From an uncultured Veillonella sp. (GTDB lineage: Bacteria > Bacillota > Negativicutes > Veillonellales > Veillonellaceae): DNA of 8,972 nt. The stretch lies in assembly GCA_959608595.1 (NCBI GenBank), contig CAUHTB010000016.1, forward strand, positions 1-8,972. Direction: 5' to 3'. A model generated the notes under the pieces. That model had not been told where the DNA came from, did not search any database, and saw nothing but the letters and a program-made list of their open reading frames with translations. Below, in pieces: positions 1 through 6,120 of the stretch (position 1 is the first letter of the stretch; the number at the start of each line of letters is the position of its first letter). The position numbers and the translations under genes are program-made.

Positions 1-60
1 GATCAGAATCATGTCATTTGTTATATTTCTGTATTACTCTATTGGATTACTTTCACCAAA

Positions 61-2190
61 TTAACGGCGCAAGATACGAATAGAGTTCAAAATACAAAGG
101 ATGGATACACCAGTATCACCAAATACCGCCCACCACATGGATGCATAGCCCATAAGACCTAGTGCCATGATAAGAATTTTAACAGCAATAGCGAATACTA
201 CGTTTTGCCATGCTACGCGCAAAGTCGCTTTGGACAAGTCAAGGATATGTGCAATAGCAGTCAAGGATGGACGCATGAATACAACGTCTGCCGCTTCGAT
301 AGCCGCATCAGCACCGCTACCCATCGCGCCACCTACATCAGCACCAGCAAGCACTGGTGCATCGTTGATGCCGTCGCCTACGAACATAGTTGGACCATAT
401 TCAGAGCGAATATCTTGTACAACAGACAATTTATCTTGAGGCAACAACTGAGCACGTACAGCACTTACGCCAGTTTCTTTAGCGATGTAATTTGCACTTG
501 CTTCAGCATCACCTGTAAGCATAACAGTTTTAATATCTTGACCATTAAGATTAGCAATCGCTTCCGCAGAGTCTGGGCGAGCTTCATCGGCGATGATGAT
601 ACGACCTAAGTATGTATTACCTTCTGCTACAAGAACTTCTGTGCCATATTCAGCAGCTTCTGTTGGATAGCCTTGAACATTATAGCGTTCCATAAGACGA
701 CGGTTACCAATAAGTACTTGTTGACCATCTGCCATACCTACCATACCTTCACCAGCTAACTCTTGAACGAAATCAGAAGGTTCCACTGTAAGGCCTTGAT
801 CTTTTGCTTCAGACACGATGCTTGTTGCGATTGGATGTGTAGAAACGGCTTCGATAGCTGCCGCCATGGATAACAATTGACTGGAACTTACATGAGAGCC
901 TACAGTTTCTACGCTGTGAACTTTGAACTCACCAGATGTGATAGTACCAGTTTTATCAAGAGCTACTGCTTTCACATTAGCCAACGCCTCGATAACTCGA
1001 CCACCTTTTAGCAAAATACCGTGTTTAGACGCATTGCCGATACCGGAGAAAAATGCAAGTGGCACGCTAAGCACCAATGCACATGGGCAAGAAATAACGA
1101 GGAATGTTAAGGCTGTGTAGATCCATTTATGCCATTCACCTGTAATAAGGGATGGGATAATGGCAACAGCAAGAGCAAGGAATACAACGATTGGAGTGTA
1201 TACGCGAGCAAAACGCGTAATGAAGCGGTCGATTTTAGGTTTAGAAGATGCTGCATTTTCCACGGCATCAAGAATTTTAGTAACCATGGATTCTTCAAGA
1301 ACCTTATCTACACGCATCGTAATGCGACCAGATTCATTAATGCAACCAGACATAAGTTGAGTGCCAGGTACGGCGCGAACAGGAACAGGCTCACCTGTTA
1401 CAGGTGCTGTATTAACGCGTGTTTCACCTTCAAGAACTGTACCATCTAGAGGGATTAAATCACCAGGACGAACTTCGATAGTCCAGCCCACTTCAACCTT
1501 TTCAGGAGCCATAACTATGATTTCACCACCGCAGCATGTATCAACAACGCGGACCTCTTGTGGACGCATATCGACAGCGTTCATGATTTCTGTACGACTG
1601 CGATCTGTAGCTTTTTCTTCGAAGAACTCACCGATACGGTAGAACAAGATAACGCCTACGGCCTCAGGTAATGCATCGATAGCAATAGCACCCAATGTAG
1701 CGATAGACATCAAGAAGTTTTCATCAAATACTTCACCTTTTAGGATATTACGACCTGCGATGCGCAATACTGGGAACGCAAGAAGAATATAGGCAATATA
1801 ATAAATTGGAGTTTCAATGCTCTCTGGCAAGCTGATAGATGGCACAAAGGAAGTCAATGCTTCATAGATCATAAATAGCAAACCAGCTGCAATAACAGCA
1901 ATTGTTACTGCATCACTGCCGTGGTCGTGATCATGACCATGGTCATCCATAGCCGCTTTAGATTTACGTTCATAATCAGCTACGGTTACGCCCTCTTCAA
2001 TGGCATCACAAATGTCTTGAATATCACGTTTAAGAGCTTCGCGGTCTTCCCAAGAGCCGGTTAATTTTAATTGATGTGTAGCAAGTGTAAAATTGGCAGT
2101 CTCTACAACATCCATTTTACGGATACGATCTTCAATTTTTGCTGCGCAATTCGCACAGTTCAAATCCTTCAACAACAATGTTTCTTCCAT
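61..2190 (-). CDS. cadA: Heavy-metal (Zn2+/Cd2+/Pb2+) exporting P1B-type ATPase, CadA/ZntA-like
   Basis: 709-aa inner-membrane pump that should use ATP to export divalent soft metals from the cytoplasm. Visible in order: an N-terminal heavy-metal-associated domain with a CANC metal site (C12, C15), a His/Asp-rich linker (DHGHDHDH, 83-90), membrane segments around 95-190, an actuator domain with TGE (265-267), the CPC metal site in a membrane helix (368-370), the phosphorylation motif DKTGT (D412), the HP motif (452-453), GDGIND (605-610) and two last membrane helices. K671 and D692 lie 21 residues apart, as do the paired Lys and Asp that mark the Zn/Cd/Pb subgroup of P1B pumps, so copper is unlikely. 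Length is normal for the family. The ATG follows AGGAG by 5 nt. Oddities are a vicinal C219-C220 pair and W236 where the actuator domain usually has Asp. The gene stands alone with its own promoter and operator; no regulator gene is adjacent. Exact metal specificity is inferred. Confidence 0.93.
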   Translation of the reverse strand: MEETLLLKDLNCANCAAKIEDRIRKMDVVETANFTLATHQLKLTGSWEDREALKRDIQDICDAIEEGVTVADYERKSKAAMDDHGHDHDHGSDAVTIAVIAAGLLFMIYEALTSFVPSISLPESIETPIYYIAYILLAFPVLRIAGRNILKGEVFDENFLMSIATLGAIAIDALPEAVGVILFYRIGEFFEEKATDRSRTEIMNAVDMRPQEVRVVDTCCGGEIIVMAPEKVEVGWTIEVRPGDLIPLDGTVLEGETRVNTAPVTGEPVPVRAVPGTQLMSGCINESGRITMRVDKVLEESMVTKILDAVENAASSKPKIDRFITRFARVYTPIVVFLALAVAIIPSLITGEWHKWIYTALTFLVISCPCALVLSVPLAFFSGIGNASKHGILLKGGRVIEALANVKAVALDKTGTITSGEFKVHSVETVGSHVSSSQLLSMAAAIEAVSTHPIATSIVSEAKDQGLTVEPSDFVQELAGEGMVGMADGQQVLIGNRRLMERYNVQGYPTEAAEYGTEVLVAEGNTYLGRIIIADEARPDSAEAIANLNGQDIKTVMLTGDAEASANYIAKETGVSAVRAQLLPQDKLSVVQDIRSEYGPTMFVGDGINDAPVLAGADVGGAMGSGADAAIEAADVVFMRPSLTAIAHILDLSKATLRVAWQNVVFAIAVKILIMALGLMGYASMWWAVFGDTGVSILCILNSIRILRR

Positions 2191-2346
2191 GATATCTCCT
2201 TTGATAATAGTGAAAGCTTCTATCCTGTATTGTAAGTTAATAGGTAATATTTTTCTAATACTTATTAGACATATCTTGTTTCATATCTTGTTATATATGT
2301 TCCTAAACATTTTCATCAGATACTCTTTATATGAATATCTGTTCAT
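2191..2346 (-). other. Long 5' untranslated leader of the metal ATPase gene
   Basis: About 156 nt separate the predicted transcription start (near 2346) from the ATPase ATG. It is very AT-rich and holds no credible gene. It does contain a perfect 7-2-7 inverted repeat at 2254-2269 (TCTAATA-CT-TATTAGA), two adjacent copies of catatcttgtt (2270-2280 and 2282-2292), and the ribosome binding site AGGAG at 2196-2200. I recognise no known riboswitch. Whether the repeats have a role is unknown. Confidence 0.5.
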
Positions 2347-2351
2347 ATATT
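2326..2351. promoter_or_regulatory. ArsR/SmtB-family (CzrA/CadC-like) metal-responsive operator
   Basis: Imperfect 12-2-12 inverted repeat with core TGAATA-TC-TGTTCA; 9 of the 12 arm positions are symmetric. This matches the known TGAACA-NN-TGTTCA style of operator bound by zinc/cadmium-sensing ArsR/SmtB repressors. It begins 1 bp downstream of the ATPase -10 box and covers the expected +1, where a bound repressor would block initiation until metal releases it. The assignment is inferred from motif and position; no ArsR-type gene is in the window. Confidence 0.72.
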
Positions 2352-2352
2352 T

Positions 2353-2381
2353 ATTTTAATAGACCATATAAAATATGTCAA
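2353..2381 (-). promoter_or_regulatory. Sigma-A-type promoter of the metal ATPase gene
   Basis: On the minus strand the -35 TTGACA (2376-2381, perfect consensus) and the -10 TAAAAT (2353-2358, 5 of 6) are separated by exactly 17 bp. Transcription should start near 2346, inside the ArsR-type operator, and run into the ATPase gene. Confidence 0.82.
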
Positions 2382-2420
2382 GAAATTTTATCAAAAATAA
2401 CTATGATAAAAATTGATAGC

Positions 2421-2455
2421 AAAATAGCCTATACTCATCATACATGAGCATAGGC
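2421..2455 (-). terminator. Intrinsic terminator after the polymerase/YolD unit
   Basis: A 12-bp stem (2427-2438 with 2444-2455) closes a 5-nt loop. Read on the minus strand, all 12 positions pair (one as G-U) and the stem is followed by TATTTTG. Read on the plus strand, the same position is an A-C mismatch. This supports a minus-strand terminator about 100 bp past the YolD-like stop codon. The T-run is short, so termination may be incomplete. Confidence 0.65.
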
Positions 2456-2558
2456 CAAATCTATTTTTCTTCACTTTACAATTTACTTTACTGAGTTTCT
2501 TTATTTGATTACTTTACATTTTATATCAGTGCTATTATTATCAACTCTTCAAAGGTTC

Positions 2559-2882
2559 TTATTCAAAAAGATTAATTTCCTTTATATCTTTAAAAGCAAT
2601 GGCTACGCCCTCAATAGATAGACTATGTGCAGGTTTACCTATCGCCTCGATAGAGCCTACTAACTCCGTATAGCAATGGCCCGTATAATAAAGGACTCGC
2701 ACAAAGTCCCCTTCCACCAAGGATTGTATCGTACGATTTAACTCCTCTAATTGATCTTCAGACAACTCTACACGCGCCTCCTTAGGCCGTGCAACAGCTG
2801 ATAATAAGGTCTCAAATCCCTTCAATGCCGCAAAGGGCATAAATTGTTTCGCCCGTTGTAAACGAGACATACGATGTTTCAT
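2559..2882 (-). CDS. YolD-like family protein
   Basis: 107-aa small cytoplasmic protein of the YolD-like family (DUF1811-type naming varies). The family hallmark QFMPFAALKGFE lies at about residues 13-24, followed by a charged helical stretch (ELSEDQLEELNRTI) and a beta-rich C-terminal half. Family members are usually encoded beside UvrX/UmuC-type Y-family polymerases and are thought to be their partner or accessory subunits, possibly UmuD-like; the biochemical role is not settled. Here it follows the polymerase gene by 81 bp on the same strand with no terminator between, so co-transcription from the SOS-type promoter is likely. The ATG is preceded by AGGAGAGG with a 9-nt spacer, slightly long. 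Length is normal and nothing appears truncated. Assignment to the family is firm; the function is inferred from context. Confidence 0.88.
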   Translation of the reverse strand: MKHRMSRLQRAKQFMPFAALKGFETLLSAVARPKEARVELSEDQLEELNRTIQSLVEGDFVRVLYYTGHCYTELVGSIEAIGKPAHSLSIEGVAIAFKDIKEINLFE

Positions 2883-2963
2883 TAATGTATACCTCTCCTT
2901 ATGCGACTACTCTATTTTCAATTGCTGTTCTTCGTTCAATTGCCATTGTATCCATTACACTAT

Positions 2964-4247
2964 TTATTCCCCATTATGGCCACCTACCAAGGTATTTCTA
3001 AAGCGCATTGTCCCTTCCTCTTGCAAGCTAGAGGCACGTAAAATAGCATTTTTACCGAACTGCTCCTTGATAGATAACATCGCCTCATGTACTTGCCGCT
3101 CCTTTTCCTCTTCCTCCGTCGCAAGAGAGCTAAATAAATCTATCTCCTGAGGTATAGCAGAGCGATTGACTAAATCCTCAAAGCTTACACCTACACGCCG
3201 TATAAGTTCATTTTTATAGCAATGTTGTTCATATAATTTAATTACTGCCGTCGTTAATGCTTGCAATGAATCAGTGTACTGTTTAAGCTTTTTAGAACCT
3301 CCAGTAGAGCGCACCATATCATCTGCATAACCAATATGAACATGAATATGGTTCGTAACCCCTTTGATTTGTAAAAGCTCTAGTACTAAGGACTCCACCA
3401 TTTCCCGCATAGGCACGTATGCCTCTTCGTAAGTATAGTTACGCAACAAAATCTGGCTATGCGAGATAGAATGCTTAATAGGCCGATACGCATGAATATC
3501 TGCAATCGTACACGGCTCACGGCCCCAAGCATGATCGATGATGAGTTCGGCGTTAACGCCAAACTCCTTATATAGCTTAGCCTCTGGAACCATGGTAATA
3601 CCATGCAAATCATAAGCTCCATATTTATGTAAGCGGTTGGCTATGCCCTTACCAATCTGCCAAATATCGGTCAAGGGCTGATGATACCAAATTTTCTCTT
3701 TAAAGAGGCTTTCATCAAGATATCCTATAAAATCAGGCGCATGTTTTGCGAGAATATCGAGAGCAATCTTGGCAAGGAACAAGTTTGTTCCAATCCCAAC
3801 AGTGGCATAAATCTTGGTCGCCTCTAACACCGCATCAAGTAGCATCTGCGCTAGATCTCGAGGCGTTTTCTTGTAGAGCGGCAAGTAAGGCGTAATGTCG
3901 ATAAAATACTCGTCGATAGAGTACACATGCACATCCTCAGGCGCCACATACTTGAGCAACACCCCGTAAATCTCAGCAGATACCTGCATATACCGCTTCA
4001 TATGGGGCTTTACCGTCAAATACTCCACATGAGGCGGAATCTCAAAAAGACGCACACGATTCTTAACACCTAACTTTTTTAAAGCCGGTGAAATGGCCAA
4101 TGTAATAGCCCCTTTGCCACGAGACCCATCGGCCACCACCAAAGGCGTTGTAAACGGATCCAGCCCCAAATCGGCGCACTCCACAGACGCGTAAAAACTC
4201 TTCAAATCAATGCACATATACATTCGATCCGTATCAGCTGAACCCAT
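2964..4247 (-). CDS. Y-family translesion DNA polymerase, UmuC/UvrX-like
   Basis: 427-aa error-prone polymerase that copies past damaged template bases. The palm motif MCIDLKSFYASVE (11-23) supplies catalytic D14 and a Tyr at the usual steric-gate place (Y19). The second catalytic motif YSIDEYFIDI (109-118) supplies D112 and E113. A helix-hairpin-helix thumb region lies near 190-215 and the little-finger domain at about 255-360. QEIDLF (367-372) resembles a beta-clamp-binding peptide. The C-terminus (TMRFRNTLVGGHNGE) is of the UvrX/UmuC kind, so I favour this group over classic DinB (Pol IV); the boundary between them is loose. The start is fixed by AGGAGG 7 nt before the ATG. It heads a two-gene unit with the YolD-like gene, and a LexA-like box overlaps its promoter, so induction by DNA damage is likely. 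Intact, with both catalytic motifs present. Confidence 0.92.
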   Translation of the reverse strand: MGSADTDRMYMCIDLKSFYASVECADLGLDPFTTPLVVADGSRGKGAITLAISPALKKLGVKNRVRLFEIPPHVEYLTVKPHMKRYMQVSAEIYGVLLKYVAPEDVHVYSIDEYFIDITPYLPLYKKTPRDLAQMLLDAVLEATKIYATVGIGTNLFLAKIALDILAKHAPDFIGYLDESLFKEKIWYHQPLTDIWQIGKGIANRLHKYGAYDLHGITMVPEAKLYKEFGVNAELIIDHAWGREPCTIADIHAYRPIKHSISHSQILLRNYTYEEAYVPMREMVESLVLELLQIKGVTNHIHVHIGYADDMVRSTGGSKKLKQYTDSLQALTTAVIKLYEQHCYKNELIRRVGVSFEDLVNRSAIPQEIDLFSSLATEEEEKERQVHEAMLSIKEQFGKNAILRASSLQEEGTMRFRNTLVGGHNGE

Positions 4248-4317
4248 ACAAACACCTCCTCAAACCGCTAAATACCTGAAGTTTATAAGAATTACAAGAA
4301 GAATAATTTCTATGATT

Positions 4318-4346
4318 AGTATAACAAAAATACAGAGTATTTTCAA
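4318..4346 (-). promoter_or_regulatory. Sigma-A-type promoter of the polymerase/YolD unit
   Basis: On the minus strand, -35 TTGAAA (4341-4346, 5 of 6) and -10 TATACT (4318-4323, 5 of 6) are 17 bp apart. The start should lie near 4311, giving a leader of about 64 nt. The -35 shares three bases with the LexA-like palindrome. Confidence 0.78.
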
Positions 4347-4357
4347 ACATATGTTTG
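4344..4357. promoter_or_regulatory. LexA-like SOS box
   Basis: Perfect 14-bp palindrome CAAACATATGTTTG. It resembles the Bacillus-type LexA/DinR box (CGAAC-N4-GTTCG), differing only at the second base and its mirror position. It overlaps the -35 of a Y-family polymerase promoter, a typical place for LexA repression. Identity rests on motif plus context; the LexA site preference of this organism is not known from the window. Confidence 0.7.
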
Positions 4358-4380
4358 TTATTATAGTGGCAAATTTGGGA

Positions 4381-4433
4381 CATAAAAATGAAAAAGTACC
4401 TACTATTAGACATCAAATCTAATAGTAGATACT
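4381..4433 (-). terminator. Strong intrinsic terminator downstream of dnaB
   Basis: A 16-bp stem (4395-4410 with 4418-4433) has a 7-nt loop. On the minus strand every stem position pairs, one as G-U, and the stem runs into TTTTTCATTTTTATG. On the plus strand that position is A-C and no T-run follows. It should end the dnaB transcript and insulate the polymerase promoter located just beyond it. Confidence 0.85.
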
Positions 4434-4496
4434 CTTAAGTACGTGTATAACTTAATCCAATATGGTTTCTTTAGGACTTCTATTTCCAGTTCTTCC

Positions 4497-4700
4497 AACA
4501 ATACAATGAAAACTATCTAGTGCCACTATATTGATGGGACACCTTCATATGTACAGTGATAAAAAGAAAGGACTATACTTATGCAGCGACATCAGGTCAC
4601 GAGGAGCAAAGAAGTATAGTCCTTTCTTTTTAATTAAAATGTAGCTATGTCACGGGGCCCCATCAATATAGGCACACCCACGATAGTTTTCATTATTGTT
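4497..4700. repeat. About 200-bp nested imperfect palindrome (MITE-like element or structured 3' UTR RNA)
   Basis: Successive arms pair in register around a centre near 4597. They are 4497-4502 with 4695-4700, 4505-4517 with 4682-4694 (aatgaaaactatc), 4520-4524 with 4671-4675, 4527-4538 with 4659-4670 (tatattgatggg), shorter pairings at 4546-4554 with 4641-4649, and a perfect 20-bp stem at 4561-4580 with 4612-4631. Two of the joints carry an 'ac' bulge on the left arm. The right end covers the last two sense codons and the stop codon of dnaB; the rest lies between dnaB and its terminator, so the element should be transcribed with dnaB. It could be a miniature inverted-repeat transposable element, a decayed insertion sequence, or a stable RNA. 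I recognise no named family. Confidence 0.75.
4561..4631. other. Inner perfect 20-bp stem with 31-nt loop
   Basis: Bases 4561-4580 (an A-rich start, then gactatactt) are the exact reverse complement of 4612-4631, around a loop at 4581-4611. Both strands give an A-run on entry and a T-rich run (TTTCTTTTT) on exit, the layout of a bidirectional intrinsic terminator, although the loop is long. It is the core of the larger palindrome and could itself end the dnaB transcript early. Confidence 0.7.
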
Positions 4701-6051
4701 CCGGCCCCATGTCTCGGAATTCCACGTCTCTAAATTGTGTTAATTCCCCAATGAATTGGAGTTCCACGGTACCGACGGAACCATTACGGTGTTTACGAAT
4801 GAGGACTTCTGCATTGTCCCCTTTTTCGGAGTTTTCATCGTAATATTTATCGCGGTACAAGAAGATAACGATATCCGCATCTTGTTCAAGGGAACCAGAT
4901 TCACGAAGGTCGGAAAGTACAGGCCGTTTATCTGGTCTGCTTTCAACACTACGAGATAACTGAGACAAGGCGATAAGCGGTACATTAAACTCACGAGCGA
5001 TCAATTTAAGGTTACGAGAGATTTCAGATACCTCTTGTTGACGGTTTTCACTGCCCTTGCCGGAGTTGCGGCCTTGCATCAACTGAATATAGTCGACGAT
5101 AACGAGATCTAGACCATGTTCTACCTTAAGGCGGCGCAATTTAGAGCGCATATCTTGTACGGTAAGGCCCGGCGTATCATCGATAAAGAGCTTAGACTTG
5201 CTCATGCGATCCGCAGCAGCGATAACCTTTTCCCAATCAGCAGGGTCCATGTTCGCACGGCGCAATTTTTCAGAGCTTACACCTGCCACGGAGGAGAGGA
5301 TACGACCAACGAGCTGTTCCTTGCCCATTTCTAGGGAGAAGAACGCTACCGTCTTGTCGTACAACATCGTTACGTTTTGAGCGATGTTCAAGGTGAAAGC
5401 CGTTTTCCCCATCGCCGGACGGGCTGCTACGAGGATAAGATCAGATTTTTGTAAACCATTAAATACATGGTCCACATCTTTAAAACCTGTTGGAACACCT
5501 GTAATAGCACCATCATGCTGTTGCAATGCATTTAATTTATCTAAGTTAGATAACACAACCTCCCCAATAGGAGCAAAGGATGATTCAGACTGTGTTTGAC
5601 CACTTACGTCCAATACCATTTGTTCCGCCTTGTTAAGGATAGCTGTTGGCTCATCTTCGCCAGCGTACGTCATGCCTACGATTTTATTCCCTGCATCGAT
5701 AAGGCGGCGCAACTGAGCTTTCTCACTAATGATTTTCGCATGTTCCTCTACATTGTAGGACACCGATTCATTAGCCAAAGATGTAATATATGCAAGACCG
5801 CCTACCGCATCGAGACGCTTACGACGATCTAGCTCTTCACCAACCGTGATAAAGTCCGCCGTCTTGTTAGCATGCACGATTTCTAAGATAGCATCATAAA
5901 TAATACGATGCGCATCGCGGTAAAAGTCTTCAGATTTTAGAATACTCGTCACTGTATCGACAACGGCACCCGAGTTGGATCCATTCGTTAATAAAGCTCC
6001 CAAAACGGCTTTTTCCGCATCTAAATTATGCGGTGGAATGCGTACATCCAT
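4693..6051 (-). CDS. dnaB: Replicative DNA helicase DnaB (DnaC in Bacillus naming)
   Basis: 452-aa hexameric 5'-3' helicase that unwinds the chromosome at the replication fork. The N-terminal helical domain starts with the typical PPHNLDAEKAVLGALL (6-21); a linker follows, then the RecA-like domain. Walker A is ARPAMGKT (210-217), the catalytic Glu lies in SLEMG (E241), Walker B is LVIVDYIQLM (316-325), SQLSR is at 363-367 and the arginine-finger region RKHRNG at 419-424. I set the start at 6051 because MDVRIPPHN matches family N-termini and AAGGGG lies 6 nt upstream. An in-frame ATG at 6102 adds 17 residues but falls inside a hairpin and lacks a good ribosome site. Length is close to that of the Bacillus homologue. 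It is the last gene of the gdpP-rplI-dnaB operon. Its final codons and stop overlap the right arm of the nested palindrome, which may have shaped the C-terminal tail. Confidence 0.96.
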   Translation of the reverse strand: MDVRIPPHNLDAEKAVLGALLTNGSNSGAVVDTVTSILKSEDFYRDAHRIIYDAILEIVHANKTADFITVGEELDRRKRLDAVGGLAYITSLANESVSYNVEEHAKIISEKAQLRRLIDAGNKIVGMTYAGEDEPTAILNKAEQMVLDVSGQTQSESSFAPIGEVVLSNLDKLNALQQHDGAITGVPTGFKDVDHVFNGLQKSDLILVAARPAMGKTAFTLNIAQNVTMLYDKTVAFFSLEMGKEQLVGRILSSVAGVSSEKLRRANMDPADWEKVIAAADRMSKSKLFIDDTPGLTVQDMRSKLRRLKVEHGLDLVIVDYIQLMQGRNSGKGSENRQQEVSEISRNLKLIAREFNVPLIALSQLSRSVESRPDKRPVLSDLRESGSLEQDADIVIFLYRDKYYDENSEKGDNAEVLIRKHRNGSVGTVELQFIGELTQFRDVEFRDMGPEQ

Positions 6052-6057
6052 GATAAT

Positions 6058-6063
6058 CCCCTT
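6058..6063 (-). promoter_or_regulatory. Ribosome binding site deciding the dnaB start
   Basis: AAGGGG on the minus strand, 6 nt before the ATG at 6051. It supports the shorter start over the in-frame ATG at 6102, which has no comparable site. Confidence 0.7.
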
Positions 6064-6080
6064 TATAAAACCACTATGGA

Positions 6081-6115
6081 TAAAAGAATTCACCATACTC
6101 AAAGAGCATGGTGAA
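6081..6115 (-). terminator. rplI-dnaB intergenic hairpin, probable partial terminator/attenuator
   Basis: A 12-position stem (6089-6100 with 6104-6115) closes a 3-nt loop. On the minus strand the inner position is G-U and the rest are canonical pairs; TTCTTTTA follows. On the plus strand that position is A-C. The weak T-run and its place inside an operon suggest partial termination or an RNA-processing/stability element that lowers dnaB expression relative to rplI, rather than a full stop. No convincing new promoter is visible before dnaB. Confidence 0.6.
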
Positions 6116-6120
6116 CACTA

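Noticed and set aside
1..60. Terminator after the ATPase gene
   Set aside because: No stem with a T-run is visible in the 60 bases after the stop; the signal, if any, lies outside the window.
205..609. Plus-strand open frame of 134 codons inside the ATPase gene
   Set aside because: It is antisense to a fully convincing gene, its translation looks like random low-complexity sequence, and it has no promoter or ribosome site. The same holds for the other plus-strand frames, including 7764-8240 inside gdpP.
2297..2310. Small palindrome ATGTT-CCTA-AACAT as a second operator
   Set aside because: Arms are only 5 bp and lack the TGAA..TTCA pattern of the main operator; expected by chance in such AT-rich sequence.
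2281..2346. 21-codon upstream open frame in the ATPase leader
   Set aside because: Its ATG falls at the predicted transcription start within the operator, leaving no ribosome site; the composition is what AT-rich sequence gives by chance.
4360..4365. Minus-strand TATAAT upstream of the polymerase promoter
   Set aside because: A perfect -10 hexamer, but no acceptable -35 at 16-18 bp; the TTGAAA/TATACT pair downstream is better.
4497..4700. Calling the palindrome 6S RNA
   Set aside because: Size and rod shape are similar, but it overlaps a coding sequence, has no visible own promoter, and its perfect 20-bp stem is not typical; kept only as something to test.
6052..6102. 17-residue N-terminal extension of DnaB (ATG at 6102)
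   Set aside because: The ATG lies inside the rplI-dnaB hairpin, has no good ribosome site, and the extra residues do not resemble DnaB N-termini; ATG at 6051 has AAGGGG 6 nt upstream and matches the family start.
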